From positions 127,174,738 to 127,238,737 of the forward strand of contig NC_084480.1 of the NCBI RefSeq assembly GCF_030035675.1: a stretch of DNA of 64,000 nucleotides, in the 5' to 3' direction. The notes beneath the pieces were generated by a model. The model was not told the origin of the DNA. It saw nothing but the letters and a program-made list of their open reading frames with translations, and ran no database searches. Made by a program: the position numbers and the translations under genes. Origin of the DNA: Rhineura floridana (Eukaryota; Chordata; Lepidosauria; Squamata; Rhineuridae). Positions 1-9,578 of the stretch are shown here, piece after piece (positions within the stretch are counted from its first letter, which is position 1; each line of letters opens with the position of its first letter).

Positions 1-318
1 GATGGCTGTATATTACTATAATTAAAATAGAGGATTATATCAGTTTAACCTAATTCCTTGTGATCTTTAATTTAATGGTTCTTATTAAGCCCCCACTGTA
101 TTTCTAATTTTGTTGGTGGTTGGAGATTATAATGGACCATTCTTTTTTTTTTTTTGTCTCCTTCAAACCTAATAATGTGAAGTTGAAACCCAGTCTGAGA
201 ATTTCTAATATATCCCCTCAAATAACATAGAATTAAAAACAGGTTGTAAAATGCCTGCCAAATAGTGAAAATTTGCTAGAATGCCTGGCCATAAAGATCA
301 TGGACAGAATCCAAATTA
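1..318. other. Unassigned AT-rich DNA
   Basis: No coding frame, terminal repeat or recognised element is visible. There is a short T-run near 143-156. Confidence 0.5.
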
Positions 319-348
319 GTGGGCAAATACCAGCTGTTGCTTACTTCC

Positions 349-1000
349 AGTGGCATACCAAGGGCGCAGCTGTGGGAGCAGTCCGCCCCGGGTGTAGGCA
401 ATAAGGGGGTGCATTATTGGGTGCAGTGGGTGACTCCAACCCCTGTGGTACAACATACTCCCACACACACACAAGGGCAAGGAGGAGGAGTGGAGTGCCT
501 ATCAGTCAGTCAGCTCAGCCAGGCACTGCCGGCCAGCCAGCCTGCTTGTGCCTGTTTGTCGTGGGCTTCCCTATGGCTGGGCAGCTGAGGCACTGAGGGG
601 AGGAGGAAAAGGAAAAGGGAGTGTGGGTCTGCCCAGGCTCGGGGCGGAGCATGCGGAGGCTGGGTGGGAGAGATGAGTGGAGCAGCATCTGCTGCCGCTG
701 CCACTGCCACCACTGCCTGTGCTGGATCCGCGCCTGGTGGCTTCTTCCTCTTCCCAAGAGGAACCAGCGAAGGTGGGGAGCCCTGCATGGCTATGGGGCC
801 CAGCGAGAGTGCGGCTGGGTTTGGGGCACTGCTGCCACCACTGGCATCTTCAGGGCTTTCCTACCCTCCTGGCAGTAGTGGCTGTTGGGGTCGCTACCAG
901 CTGCTGTTGTTATGCCGGGGCCTGGCCAAGGGTACCAGAGAATTTACACCGCAGTGGCCCTGAGTAAGCGGGAGCAGGCCGGCCACCCGGGCAGGTAATT
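349..1000. repeat. GC-rich block, probable decayed DNA-transposon end
   Basis: The left edge near 349 (cagtggcataccaaggg, followed by a gtccgccccgggtgt stretch) matches, in reverse complement, a segment ending near 21806 (ggtacgccactg). This suggests a dispersed terminal repeat. The rest is GC-rich with trinucleotide-like runs (gctgccgctgccactgccacc). It gives overlapping short open frames on both strands with no recognisable protein, so I do not call a gene. Its composition differs sharply from the AT-rich flanks. A CpG-rich regulatory block cannot be excluded by eye. Confidence 0.35.
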
Positions 1001-1728
1001 TTAGTGAATCCTGTTAAATCTGTAGACATCTAATTAGGGAAAGGGGCCCATGCCATCTCATTGTGAACACTCAGCTAGATGGTAAACTCCATAAAATATA
1101 TGGAATAGGAATCTTTTTCTTTTCTGCCAGGCCTACATGCTGCAGGTGATTAAGTGATGGGGCTCTATATTCTGTGTAAACATCTAGATAAATAAGACCT
1201 CAGTATGTAAACATAATATTCCGTGTGTTTGCTCAAGAAACATTTTGCATTGTTTCCAAACAGGTTATGTCAATTTTGCTACTGCTGTTGCCCTTCCACC
1301 TCAAGATGATATTCCCTTTTAATCTGTGTTTAACTAATGCATGAAAATTAGATGATGGAAAAGAGAATTGGGGTTACTGTTGAACAATTCCTAATGAGAA
1401 TTATTATATTTTATCAGTCATTGAGTAAGATGATATAGATGTGTCTGCACCGAAGTATGGGAACTTGGGCCTGTTCCAGTGTTATTGTTTTCTCTCTACG
1501 TAGGAGTACCTATTGAGGAATACCTGTGAAAATTTTAAGTAGAATGTAAAATCCACATAGATTCGGGCAGGGAAGAATAAGTCCTTGTTTCCAGAGCATG
1601 GCTTTTCAAAATCAGTATGAATTGACACAACATTTTTACCATGAGATTTCTCTGGAGAAATTTTGCTTTAGAATCAGTCCCTACTGACAGGTTGTGGAAT
1701 ACTCAAATAATTAGAGTGCATGTGTGAG
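1001..1728. other. Unassigned AT-rich DNA
   Basis: No coding frame, structural RNA or repeat family is recognised here. Confidence 0.45.
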
Positions 1729-2092
1729 TGTTGTATGCCTTCAAGTCAATTATGACTTATAGTGACCCTATGAATCAGCAACCTCTAATATAGCTTGTTA
1801 TAAACCACCCTGTTCAGATCTTGTAAGTTCAGGTCTGTGGCTTTCTTTATGGAATCAAACCATCTCTTGTTTCGTCTTCCTATTTTCTACTTTCTTCTGT
1901 TTTTCCCAGCATTATTGTCTTTTCTAGTGAATCATGTCTTCTCGTGATGTGTCCAAATTATGATGACCTCAGTTTCATCATTTTAGCTTCTAGTGATAAT
2001 TTAATTATCTAATCTGGTTTAATTTGTCCTGTATCTTTTTTGCAGTCCATGGCATCCACAACGCTCACCTCCAACACCACATTTCAAATGCG
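1729..2092 (-). mobile_element. BovB (RTE clade) LINE 3' fragment
   Basis: On the minus strand this is the 3' part of a BovB/RTE element. The left edge (gccttcaagtcaattatgac, ccctatgaatcagc) is the family's 3' end. The segment at about 1800-1860 is the reverse complement of the sequence at about 37915-37990, which follows the RTE C-terminal coding region. It is 5'-truncated at about 2092 and non-coding here. BovB is characteristic of squamates among reptiles and is a known horizontally spread LINE. Confidence 0.75.
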
Positions 2093-2104
2093 TTTCTATA
2101 ATTC

Positions 2105-2234
2105 ACCAATAGACAAAAAACCTTGCGGTTTAAGAACGTACCTATAGCCCACAGCTATTTCTATCAAACTTTAAAAAGTTTGTGGGCTATAGGTACGTTC
2201 TTAAACCACAAGGTTTTTAGCCTATTAGTGAATT
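2105..2234. repeat. Near-perfect inverted repeat (foldback)
   Basis: Arms of about 54 nt run from aattcaccaatagac to ctatagcccaca and back from tgtgggctataggtacg to cctattagtgaatt, around a spacer of about 27 nt. Copies at 62912-62990 and 29874-29977 carry only one arm, so the palindrome is specific to this copy. It probably arose by a template-switch or foldback event within the composite repeat. Confidence 0.8.
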
Positions 2235-2289
2235 TCCCTGCTTTTTAATCCGGGAGGTAAGAAATGGGATCCTGTGCAAGTTTGCTGAG

Positions 2290-3085
2290 AATGGATTGAT
2301 TGTTTGCATGCTTATTGAGTTCTATGGGATTTACTCCCCTGCAATCATGCTTAGGATAGGTGAAACTGACCACAGAGGATGGGGAGGGGAGGAGGAGAAT
2401 GAGGAAGGGGAGGAAACGAAGAGGGGAGGACTGGGAGGGGAGCAGGCAGGAGAGGGAGGGGTGGAGAAGGACAGGTTTGATCATTTGCATGTTTATTGAA
2501 TTCAGTGTGATTTACTTCCGTGCAATCATTCTTAGGATAGGTAAAACTGACCAGGGGGAGGGAGGGACGGCTGGATTGGGTGGGGGAGGAGGAAGAATGA
2601 AGAGGGGAGGGGAGGAGGAAGGGAGAGGAGAGGGGAAGGAGGAGAAAAGCAGGTCTGATAATTTGCATGCTTATTGAGTTCAATGGGATTTACTCCTATG
2701 CAATCTTGGTTAGGATAGGAGAAACTGACCATGGGGGAGGAGGAGGGGGAAGGGGAAGGGGAAGGGGAGGAGCGTATTGGAGGGGGGCAAAGGAAAAGGG
2801 ATGGGAGGGCAGGTTTGATCATTTGCATGCTTATTGAGTTCAATGGTATTTACTTCTGTGCAATCATGCTTAAGATAGGTAAAACTGACCATGGGGAGGA
2901 GGAGGAAGAAGAGGGGGAAGGGGAAGGAGGGGATTGGAAGGGGATAGGGATGGGGAGGGAGGGGCAAAGGAAGGGGGAGGGAAGGGGCAAGAGGGAGGGA
3001 TAGGAGAAGGAAGGGAGGGTTTGATAATTTGCATACTTTTTGAGTTCAATGGGATTTATTTCTATGCAATTATGTTTGAAAATAG
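2290..3085. repeat. VNTR of five units, conserved box plus G/A-rich tract
   Basis: Each unit has a box of about 75 bp (tttgcatgcttattgagttc, then gggatttact, then gcaatcatgcttaggatagg, then aaactgacc) and a variable purine tract of G-runs and AGG. Boxes begin near 2303, 2483, 2661, 2821 and 3028, giving spacings of about 160-207 bp. The tract at about 2745-2767 has four runs of four or five Gs separated by AA, a textbook G-quadruplex motif. The open frames on both strands here are composition artefacts. Confidence 0.85.
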
Positions 3086-3092
3086 AAATGGA

Positions 3093-3290
3093 CTGCCTTC
3101 AAGTCGATCCCCTCCTATGGCGATGCTTTGAATCGGGGTTTCCATGGTAAATGGTATTCAGAGGTGGTTTCACCATTGCCTTCCTCTGAGGCTGAGAGGC
3201 AGTGACTGGCCCAAGGTCACCCAATCAGCTTCATGGCTGTGTGGGGATTCGAGCCCTGGTCTCCCAGGTCATAGTCCAACACTGACCCAG
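3093..3290 (-). mobile_element. tRNA-derived SINE with a BovB-like 3' end
   Basis: On the minus strand the B box lies at about 3245-3257 (reverse complement of ggattcgagccctgg). A partial tRNA head follows around 3270-3290, and the 3' end (gactgccttcaagtcgat) lies at the left. That end resembles the BovB end at 1733-1750 (gccttcaagtcaattatgac). This fits the known use of BovB machinery by squamate SINEs. The head is slightly truncated on the right. This SINE forms one end of the composite repeat in both copies. Confidence 0.75.
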
Positions 3291-3395
3291 GGAAGGGGCA
3301 GGGAGTGGGAGGGGAGAAGATTGGGTGGGTGGGCACTGGGCAGAAGGGAAGCCCCTTTCCTTTCCAAAAGGAAAACATTGTAAACAGAATCATTC

Positions 3396-3568
3396 TTTTT
3401 CAGGCTTTCCCCCACCTTTTTATTCTACAGCAGGCACATGTAGCCTCCCACCAAAATTTAAACCAAAGCTGTCCCTGGCCACATCCACACCAGGCCTTTA
3501 TATCACTTTGGACAGTCATGGCTTCTCTCAAAGAATCCTGGGAAGTGTACTTAGTGAAGGGTGCTGAG
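3396..3568. repeat. Left part of a palindromic dispersed repeat, split by a hAT-like element
   Basis: Sequence at about 3480-3568 (ggcttctctcaaagaatcct, gtacttagtgaagggtgctg) is the reverse complement of the right halves of the repeats at 6960-7030 and 22970-23030. The other half resumes at 6856 after the inserted element, so one ancestral copy was split. Confidence 0.7.
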
Positions 3569-3639
3569 CAGGGCCGGCGTAACATGGTAAGCAAGGTAAG
3601 CATGGCAGGAGGGCACAATGCTTGAGGGGCGCTGGAAGC

Positions 3640-3671
<32 letters not shown>

Positions 3672-4207
3672 CCCTTTTGGCAGGAAGTGAACCAGTCCTC
3701 GTCTTCCTCCCACAGAAGCAACCCACGGGAGTCACTCTCTCTGCAATCTGGGGCCTCTGGCAGGGCACTCATCTCCCCCGCCCCCAGCTTTTAACAGGAG
3801 GCTGAAGCCAGTGCCTCGCGCCGGCTTGCGAGTCCTTCCCTTGCCCAGGCTCCGTTCGGTGCCCCCTTCCCGCCCCTCGGATCTGCTTCCTTAACCTTCA
3901 GAAGCTGAGGCTGAGGTGTAGCTGGATCAAGCCAGCTGCCAGGTGCTTGTCAGGAGACGTGTGCAGCTCAGCTTAGTGCCAAAGAAAGGGCTACCTTTTC
4001 TTCATGGGGCTCCCATGTTTGATCCTGCAGGGTTCCTCATCGCCAGTGGGGGCTCCCCACTTGCATTGGCCAGGAGCACCATTAGGGGTGGTGGCAGCTG
4101 TGGGGAGTGGATAAAGTGCCTGCTTTCCCCTGGCTTTCTAGGTTTTGCTGCCTCTCTTGAAATTCTCTCTGGAGGTGGGTTTGATTTCCCTTGATTTGCA
4201 CCAGTGG

Positions 4208-5740
4208 GTCATATTATTTATTTTATTTATTTATTTAATTTAATTTTTATACCGCCCATAGCGAGGCTCTCTGGGCGGTGTACATCAAATATAAATATAT
4301 AAACAGTCAATTTTAAAACCACCTAATCATCAAGACAACAGTTTATACATACAACAAAGACAAAATTAACATAAAAACCCATATTAAATACAAATCAAAA
4401 ATAAAAAAATTCAGAAAAGATAAAACATATAACTATCTTTACAACATTAATACAAATACTAAAATACTAAAAGATAGAAATATTAAAATATTAAAATGCC
4501 TGAGCAAAGAGGAAGGTTTTCACCTGGCGCCGAAAAGATAATAAAGTAGGCGCCAGGTGTACCTCATCAGGAAAGGTGTTCCATAGTTTGGGGGCCACTA
4601 TCGAGAAGGCCCTCTTTCTTGTAGTCGCCTTCCGGGCGTCTTTCTGAGTAGGCACCCGGAGGAGGGCCTTCGATGTTGAGCATAGTGTACGCGTAGGTTC
4701 ATATCGGGAGAGACGCTCCATCAGGTATTGTGGGCCCGTGCCGTGTAAGGCTTTATAGGTTAAAATCAGCACCTTGAATCGGGCCCGGAAACATATAGGC
4801 AGCCAGCGCAAGCGGGCCAGAATAGGTGTCACATGTTCCGACCGTTTGGTCCCAGTTATTAATCTGGCCGCCGCATTCTGCACAAGCTGCAGTTTCCGAA
4901 TCGTCTTCAAGGGCAGCCCCACGTAAAGTGCATTGCAGTAGTCCAATCTTGAGGTTACCAGAGCATGAACAACTGAAGCAAGATGTTCCCTGTCCAGATA
5001 CGGGCGTAGCTGGGCTACCAGCCTAAGTTGGTAAAAAGCACTCCGTGCCACCGAGGCCACCTGCGCCTCAAGTGACAAGGACGGGTCCAGAAGGACTCCC
5101 AAGCTGTGCACCTGCTCCTTCAGGGGGAGTGTAACCTCATCCAGAACAGGTAGAATATTCAACTGGTCAAGGGATCCATTTACTAACAGCATCTCAGTCT
5201 TGTCTGGATTGAGCTTCAATTTGTTCGCTCTCATCCAGTCCATTATCGCGGCCAAGCATCGGTTTAGGACCTTGACAGCCTCACCTGAAGAAGATGAAAA
5301 GGAGAAGTAGAGTTGCGTATCATCAGCATACTGATGAGAATGCACTCCAAAACTCCTGATGACAGCACCCAGCGGCTTCATATAGATGTTAAAGAGCATG
5401 GGGGACAGAACTGATCCCTGCGGGACTCCATATTGGAGCGCCCAGGGTATCGAGTAGTGCTCCCCAAGCACTACTTTCTGGAGACGACCTGCCAGATAGG
5501 AACGGAACCACTGCCAAGCAGTACCTCCAACTCCCAAATCCGCAAGCCTCCCCAGAAGGATACCATGGTCGATGGTATCAAAAGCCTCTGAGAGATCAAG
5601 GAGAATCAACAGAGTTACACTCCCTCTGTCTTTCTCCCGACAGAGGTTATCATACAGGGCGACCAAGGCTGTCTCCGTACCAAAACCGGGCCTGAAACCT
5701 GATTGAAATGGATCCTGATATGCCTCAGTTTGCCAGCTGC
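4208..5740 (-). mobile_element. L2 LINE, 5'-truncated, with 3' hairpin tail
   Basis: The coding part is in the 4491-5822 frame. The 3' UTR and tail run leftwards to a (tttatttat)n-like terminus near 4208-4245. A terminal hairpin has accgccc at 4251-4257 pairing with gggcggt at 4273-4279. The 5' truncation lies near 5740, where L2-like protein similarity stops. It is inserted in the hAT-like element 3569-6855. Confidence 0.85.
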
Positions 5741-5822
5741 ATTGGGGTGGTGTGTGGTGTGTTAGGGAGACAACTGCCCTCTTCTTCCTCCTTCCCCACT
5801 TGATGACATTCCAGTCAGCCAT
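4491..5822 (-). CDS. L2 LINE ORF2 fragment (reverse transcriptase and C-terminal region)
   Basis: This 443-codon frame encodes an L2-clade reverse transcriptase. Residues from about 37 on are L2-like: QSGFRPGFGTETAL, LLDLSEAFDTIDHGILL (motif A), GVPQGSVLSPMLFN (motif B), the catalytic YADD in HQYADDTQLYF, KLKLNPDKTEMLL, then the C-terminal region with SRLDYCNALYVGLP and RLRWLPICFRARFKVL typical of L2. The first 35 residues or so are not L2-like and come from flanking DNA, so the annotated start is not biological. Endonuclease and ORF1 are absent through 5' truncation. The uninterrupted frame of about 400 L2 codons suggests a fairly recent copy. It has no host function that I can see. Confidence 0.85.
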   Translation of the reverse strand: MADWNVIKWGRRKKRAVVSLTHHTPPQCSWQTEAYQDPFQSGFRPGFGTETALVALYDNLCREKDRGSVTLLILLDLSEAFDTIDHGILLGRLADLGVGGTAWQWFRSYLAGRLQKVVLGEHYSIPWALQYGVPQGSVLSPMLFNIYMKPLGAVIRSFGVHSHQYADDTQLYFSFSSSSGEAVKVLNRCLAAIMDWMRANKLKLNPDKTEMLLVNGSLDQLNILPVLDEVTLPLKEQVHSLGVLLDPSLSLEAQVASVARSAFYQLRLVAQLRPYLDREHLASVVHALVTSRLDYCNALYVGLPLKTIRKLQLVQNAAARLITGTKRSEHVTPILARLRWLPICFRARFKVLILTYKALHGTGPQYLMERLSRYEPTRTLCSTSKALLRVPTQKDARKATTRKRAFSIVAPKLWNTFPDEVHLAPTLLSFRRQVKTFLFAQAF

Positions 5823-6855
5823 GGGTTACTTGTCCTCCTCTTCTGCCCTTCTGCATTTTCTCTTTATCCTTTGGCGGCTTCAATCAACTCCTCTCACCCT
5901 TAGTGCTGCAGGCTCCTTTTTTGCAGCAAGATCCTCTGCCTGTATTTATTGCCTGTTTTATTCAGAGATCCAGATCTAGTTTCTTGAGCTACTTTTTAAA
6001 AAGGCTTCCCTCATCATTTTGTAGCCCCAAACTGGGGTTTCCTTGTGTAATGAGAACTCAGAAGTAACCAGGGCAGAATCTACAGGGAAAAGTAGAACTA
6101 TTTTTAATGTAAAAAGCTCTCACCAAATTGCAATAAAAAACAACTATAAGCTGTTTGATGTCATATTTGCTCCTCAGGGCATTGTGATTGTGGCATATTT
6201 TGCTAGTTTTTATTTCAGTTAAGTTGTACCCAATTTATTTCATTAACATACTTCTATTTTTCTGCTCTGGTCTCTGCCTGATGCAGTTGCTAAATTAATA
6301 ATTTCCTTATTTGTATAGTTGCTGTCTGGTCAATTTTGTAATCTGTAAGAAACTCTAAAATTCATTCAGACCAATCATCTGTCATTCCAGATTATTTTAC
6401 AGAATTTTACTGACACTTCCAGTGAGCATGGCAAGTGACATCTTTTTCTAGATTAAAAATAATTAAAAATTATTTACGGTCAAGTATTTCACAAGATAGA
6501 CTTGTAAACCTAGCTATGATTGCAATTGAAAATGATGTGTGTTCCCAATTAAACATTAGTGAACTAATTCATAAGTTCGCAAACATGAAAGCACGTAAGG
6601 CTAAATTCGTGTAACTATGTATCTTTTTGCTAAATAAAGGCAATAAAAAAGGTCGTTTTCTTTTCACTTTATTTATTTTACTATTCATGCAAAACATTTT
6701 CCTACTCTATAATGATTTTCTTATTTGTCCTTATTTGCCTTGTTACATTTTTTATAACATTTGAATTGAAAAATGGACAATTTTTTTTTTATAAAAGGTA
6801 AGGGCACCGATTTATAATTTGCAGGGGGGCGCCAAACATGCCAGCGCCGGCCCTG
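5741..6855. other. Right interior of the hAT-like element, non-coding
   Basis: AT-rich sequence with no transposase similarity. The right terminal region (ggggggcgccaaacatgcc before the inverted end) is the only recognisable part. Confidence 0.5.
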
Positions 6856-7110
6856 GTGCTGAGAGTTGCCAGGAGATGCCCTGTTCCCCTCACAGACCTT
6901 CAATCAGAGTGGCTGACTGTTAAACCAGTCTGGCTGCTGGAGCTCTCTCAGTGGAACAGGAGTCTCCTCTCAGCACCCTTCACAAACTACACTTCCCAAG
7001 ATTCTCTGAGGGAAGTCACAACTGTCTCAAGTGAAATCAAAGTCTGGTGTGGGTGTGGCCCCCTGATTAGGCAAGCCCAGCAGCTGTGAGTCTGGCATTT
7101 AGAATTCTGA
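6856..7110. repeat. Right part of the palindromic dispersed repeat
   Basis: It holds gagttgccaggagatgccct, later aacaggagtctcctc, then cacccttcacaaactacact. The intact relative at 22846-23112 has the same order with clear inverted arms. The fragment begins with the duplicated gtgctgag left by the hAT-like insertion. Confidence 0.75.
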
Positions 7111-7298
7111 CATTTGGTTCTTACTGAGCATGCCCCACATTATCATAGGCTGCCAGCCAAAATTTCTTAAATTAATTAAAAATCAGCCAGGCATTTTTTA
7201 AACTGCAGAAGATGAAGGTCAGAGTATGGGGCAAGGTCAGTATTAGGATTACAGGTACTCTGTGAACATGGCTGATTTTTAATGAATTTCAACAGATT

Positions 7299-7588
7299 AT
7301 GAGAACTCTCAGGGGGGAAAGTCCGAAAGGGCTCTGGGGGGTGTTTCTCTCTTTTTAGACTTTGAACTCTCTATTCTCTCTGACTGTTTTGTGTATCGCC
7401 ATGAAAATTGAGAGCGTTGTTAAGCAAGCATTTCTGAGTTCAGAACTATAAGTTTTGTTAGGTTTTGTTTTGAAATGAGCTTATGGGAAGCATCAGAATA
7501 TCATGGGGAGTATTTTCAATCTAACATTGCAGAATGTGAAAAACCCATGCTGGCTATAGTATACAGCCACTCTCATGGCTGTATAATT
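7299..7588. repeat. Dispersed repeat B, copy 1
   Basis: Matches 38053-38328 over about 280 bp (atgagaactct, tatcgccatgaaaa, aagcatttctg, gcatcagaat, tatacagccactc, ggctgtataa). No coding potential. At the other site it continues sequence lying left of a BovB insertion, so it appears to be the distal part of the repeat A family. Confidence 0.75.
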
Positions 7589-7731
7589 TAAATTTACAGA
7601 ATATACAGGTATATTACTTACAAGGGACATCTCAGCTAGGAATAGGTTGCCTCTTACTTTGTCAGTGTGGAGATAGAGTAGTTTCCAAAGTAGGCACAAG
7701 TTACAGAATAGACTACTTACTAAAGGACAAG

Positions 7732-8061
7732 GGTTCTCAAACTGTGGTCCGTGAACCAGTGGCATAACATGGACCACTGGCAGCCCACAAGCTTCATTCA
7801 GGTGGTCTGTGGCATGCCTGCATTGATTTTAATTGTATTTTTATTGCTTTTCTATTTGTTATATTGTATTTTATGGTATTACAATTTGAATTCTATGAAA
7901 TGCTGACTGTAATACAATAGAATACAATATAAGAAACAAAAGAAGCAATAAAATGCAATTAAAACTGTACAGCATCTACAATTGCTGCAACAGGCAGAAA
8001 AATCCTTAATAACTGGCAGTTTTCAAGTGGTCTGTGCGGGGACAGGTTTGGGATCCACTGC
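7732..8061. mobile_element. hAT-type MITE, older copy
   Basis: Inverted ends (ggttctcaaactgtggtcc on the left, ggtttgggatccactg on the right) match the better preserved copy at 35647-35956. The interior is AT-rich and non-coding. No clear target duplication remains. Confidence 0.65.
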
Positions 8062-8639
8062 TTTAAGATAATAAATGAGATTGCAATTATGGCTGCAATC
8101 CTAACCCCTGCCTGGCATTGGTGGGGCTTGATGGTGTAGCTACCACCACCTTCACAGGTTGCACTGATGAGAACATGAGGAAAGGAGGTGGCCCAGATCC
8201 TCCCCCTGAAGTGTCCTGTTTTGAGAGTTTCCACTTGATATAGTGATAATATCTTCCTCCATTTGGGCAGGTGCATTAGGGAGCTCCTCACCAAATCCAT
8301 CCAGAACTCCTCTAGCATTGTGGTTTGGAGGTTTGGATTGCTCTGTATATTATTGGCACTGAATAACTAGAACTCTTGAAATCACACTTAAATCTGTTGC
8401 CATGCATTGGTTATCAAAGGTCAGTGGTTCTTGTTAGTAATCCGAGAAGGAAGGCAAGCTAAGACGTGTAAGTCATTGACAAATTTGCAGAAGTTAAGGC
8501 TCGAAAACAGAAACTGTAATGTTATTATTCATTACTGCGACAAACTGATATGTAGGTATAAATTTCCCCCCTTTTTTTCAAAAAATGCATTAATGTAATT
8601 AAAAAGTATTAATCCATTATTTTTTTTCCTTTTTTGTAC
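8062..8639. other. Unassigned DNA
   Basis: No element or gene is recognised in this 0.58-kb stretch. Confidence 0.4.
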
Positions 8640-8935
8640 TGTAATATGTTTTATTTTTTATATTTATTTTATTTATTTTATTACATTTATATACCACCCC
8701 ATAGCCGAAGCTCTCTGGGCGGTTTACAGCAATTAAAAACATTAAAAACAAATATACAAATTTTAAAACACAAAAACAATTTAAAAACACAATTTAAAAA
8801 CACAATTTAATTTTTTAAAAAACAATTTAAAAACACATGCTAAAATGCCTGGGAGAAGAGGAAAGTCTTGACCTGGTGTCGAAGAGATAACAGTGTTGGC
8901 GCCAGGCACACCTCGTCAAGGAAATCATTCCATTA
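8640..8935 (-). mobile_element. L2 LINE 3' end
   Basis: Same family as the L2 at 4208: terminal hairpin (accaccc at 8693, gggcggt at 8717-8723), A-rich 3' UTR, and tcttgacctggtgtcgaa near the end of the coding region. Most of it lies inside the segment duplicated at 21459-21660. Confidence 0.75.
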
Positions 8936-8971
8936 CTGACATGATTATATATACGAAGTTCAATAAAAGAA
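8737..8971. repeat. Long direct repeat flanking LINE-A (left copy)
   Basis: Matches 21459-21660 almost exactly, apart from about 33 extra bases in an A/T-rich internal repeat and a few substitutions. It spans L2 3' sequence plus unrelated DNA (ttactgacatgattatatat) and ends in caataaaagaa directly before the LINE-A 5' end. It looks like an exceptionally long target-site duplication. Confidence 0.8.
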
Positions 8972-9578
8972 GACTTCCGATGGGGAGAGTGATGGTGTCG
9001 GCTGCTTTTTGGGCAAGCTCCCGTGCATAGTTGATTATGTTACAGCTTTTTGAGCATACACAGTTTAGAGCAATCTAATTACTCTCAAAATGTTTGAAGG
9101 AAGGGGGAGTATGATAAGAGTTTGTTCCTAGTCAAACTGCTCTGGCTGCACACGCTATAAATTTTGTCCTCCCTTTGCTTATCTGAAAGACTCCCCAGTT
9201 AAAGAAAAATAAGCCAGTCAAGATTGGACACGAAAGAAATGAAAGAATAAAGCCGAGCTGGCATAGAGTAAGCAGTTTTGTGTCTCATGAACTGTTAAAT
9301 GACAAAGGAACCCTGTGAATATTGCTCGGGTTGCTGGTTAGGAGTGTTTGATCCACATTAATTGTCAATAGACAAGTGTGGCAGTGGAGAACTAAGTTCA
9401 GAGGCCTTGCAACTGCTTGACTATGACTTATACTCTAGCAACTTTTGCAACTCACGACTGAGTCCCAAGGGAATCTTAGAAGAAAAAGTTATAGCGAAAT
9501 GGTGCTAACACAAACGGGGTATAGGACCTTGGGAATTCCTCTTTCTCAGGATGTCTCTTTAAAGAAAGTGGCAACCAG

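Larger units (their letters stand above)
2098..3290 (-). mobile_element. SINE-VNTR composite repeat, copy 1
   Basis: Read on the minus strand the order is: tRNA-type SINE (3290 to 3093), five-unit G/A-rich VNTR (about 3080 to 2290), a linker of about 60 bp, then a unique segment here rearranged into a foldback (2235 to 2105). The second copy at 62745-64000 has the same parts in the same order and orientation. The copies match unit by unit, so the array is part of a dispersed repeat and not a local expansion. The layout recalls hominoid SVA elements, but no sequence kinship is implied. No target duplication could be identified, so the outer edges are provisional. Confidence 0.55.
3569..6855. 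mobile_element. Non-autonomous hAT-like DNA transposon, 3.3 kb, with a nested L2
   Basis: The termini are inverted: cagggccggcg at 3569 and cgccggccctg ending at 6855. They are flanked by a perfect 8-bp duplication, gtgctgag, at 3561-3568 and 6856-6863. Eight-base target duplications and CAGGG ends fit the hAT superfamily. No transposase frame is visible, and the only long frame inside belongs to the L2 at 4208-5740. Without that L2 the element is about 1.75 kb. A (caggcagg) microsatellite lies at about 3637-3672. The MITEs at 44858 and 53251 have related CAGGGCC termini. Confidence 0.85.

Noticed and set aside
319-967. Five overlapping short frames in the GC-rich block
   Set aside because: No frame is preferred and no motif is recognisable. 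The left edge matches a dispersed repeat end.
2290-3085. CRISPR-like array
   Set aside because: Spacing and unit size are far too large and variable, the spacers are low-complexity, and the genome is vertebrate.
2245-3131. Gly/Glu/Arg-rich and Pro/Leu-rich frames on both strands
   Set aside because: Purine-rich VNTR tracts give open frames by composition, and the same frames recur in copy 2.
3396-3772. 122-codon frame with Ala-Cys-Leu-Pro repeats
   Set aside because: It runs across the boundary of a MITE and a caggcagg microsatellite.
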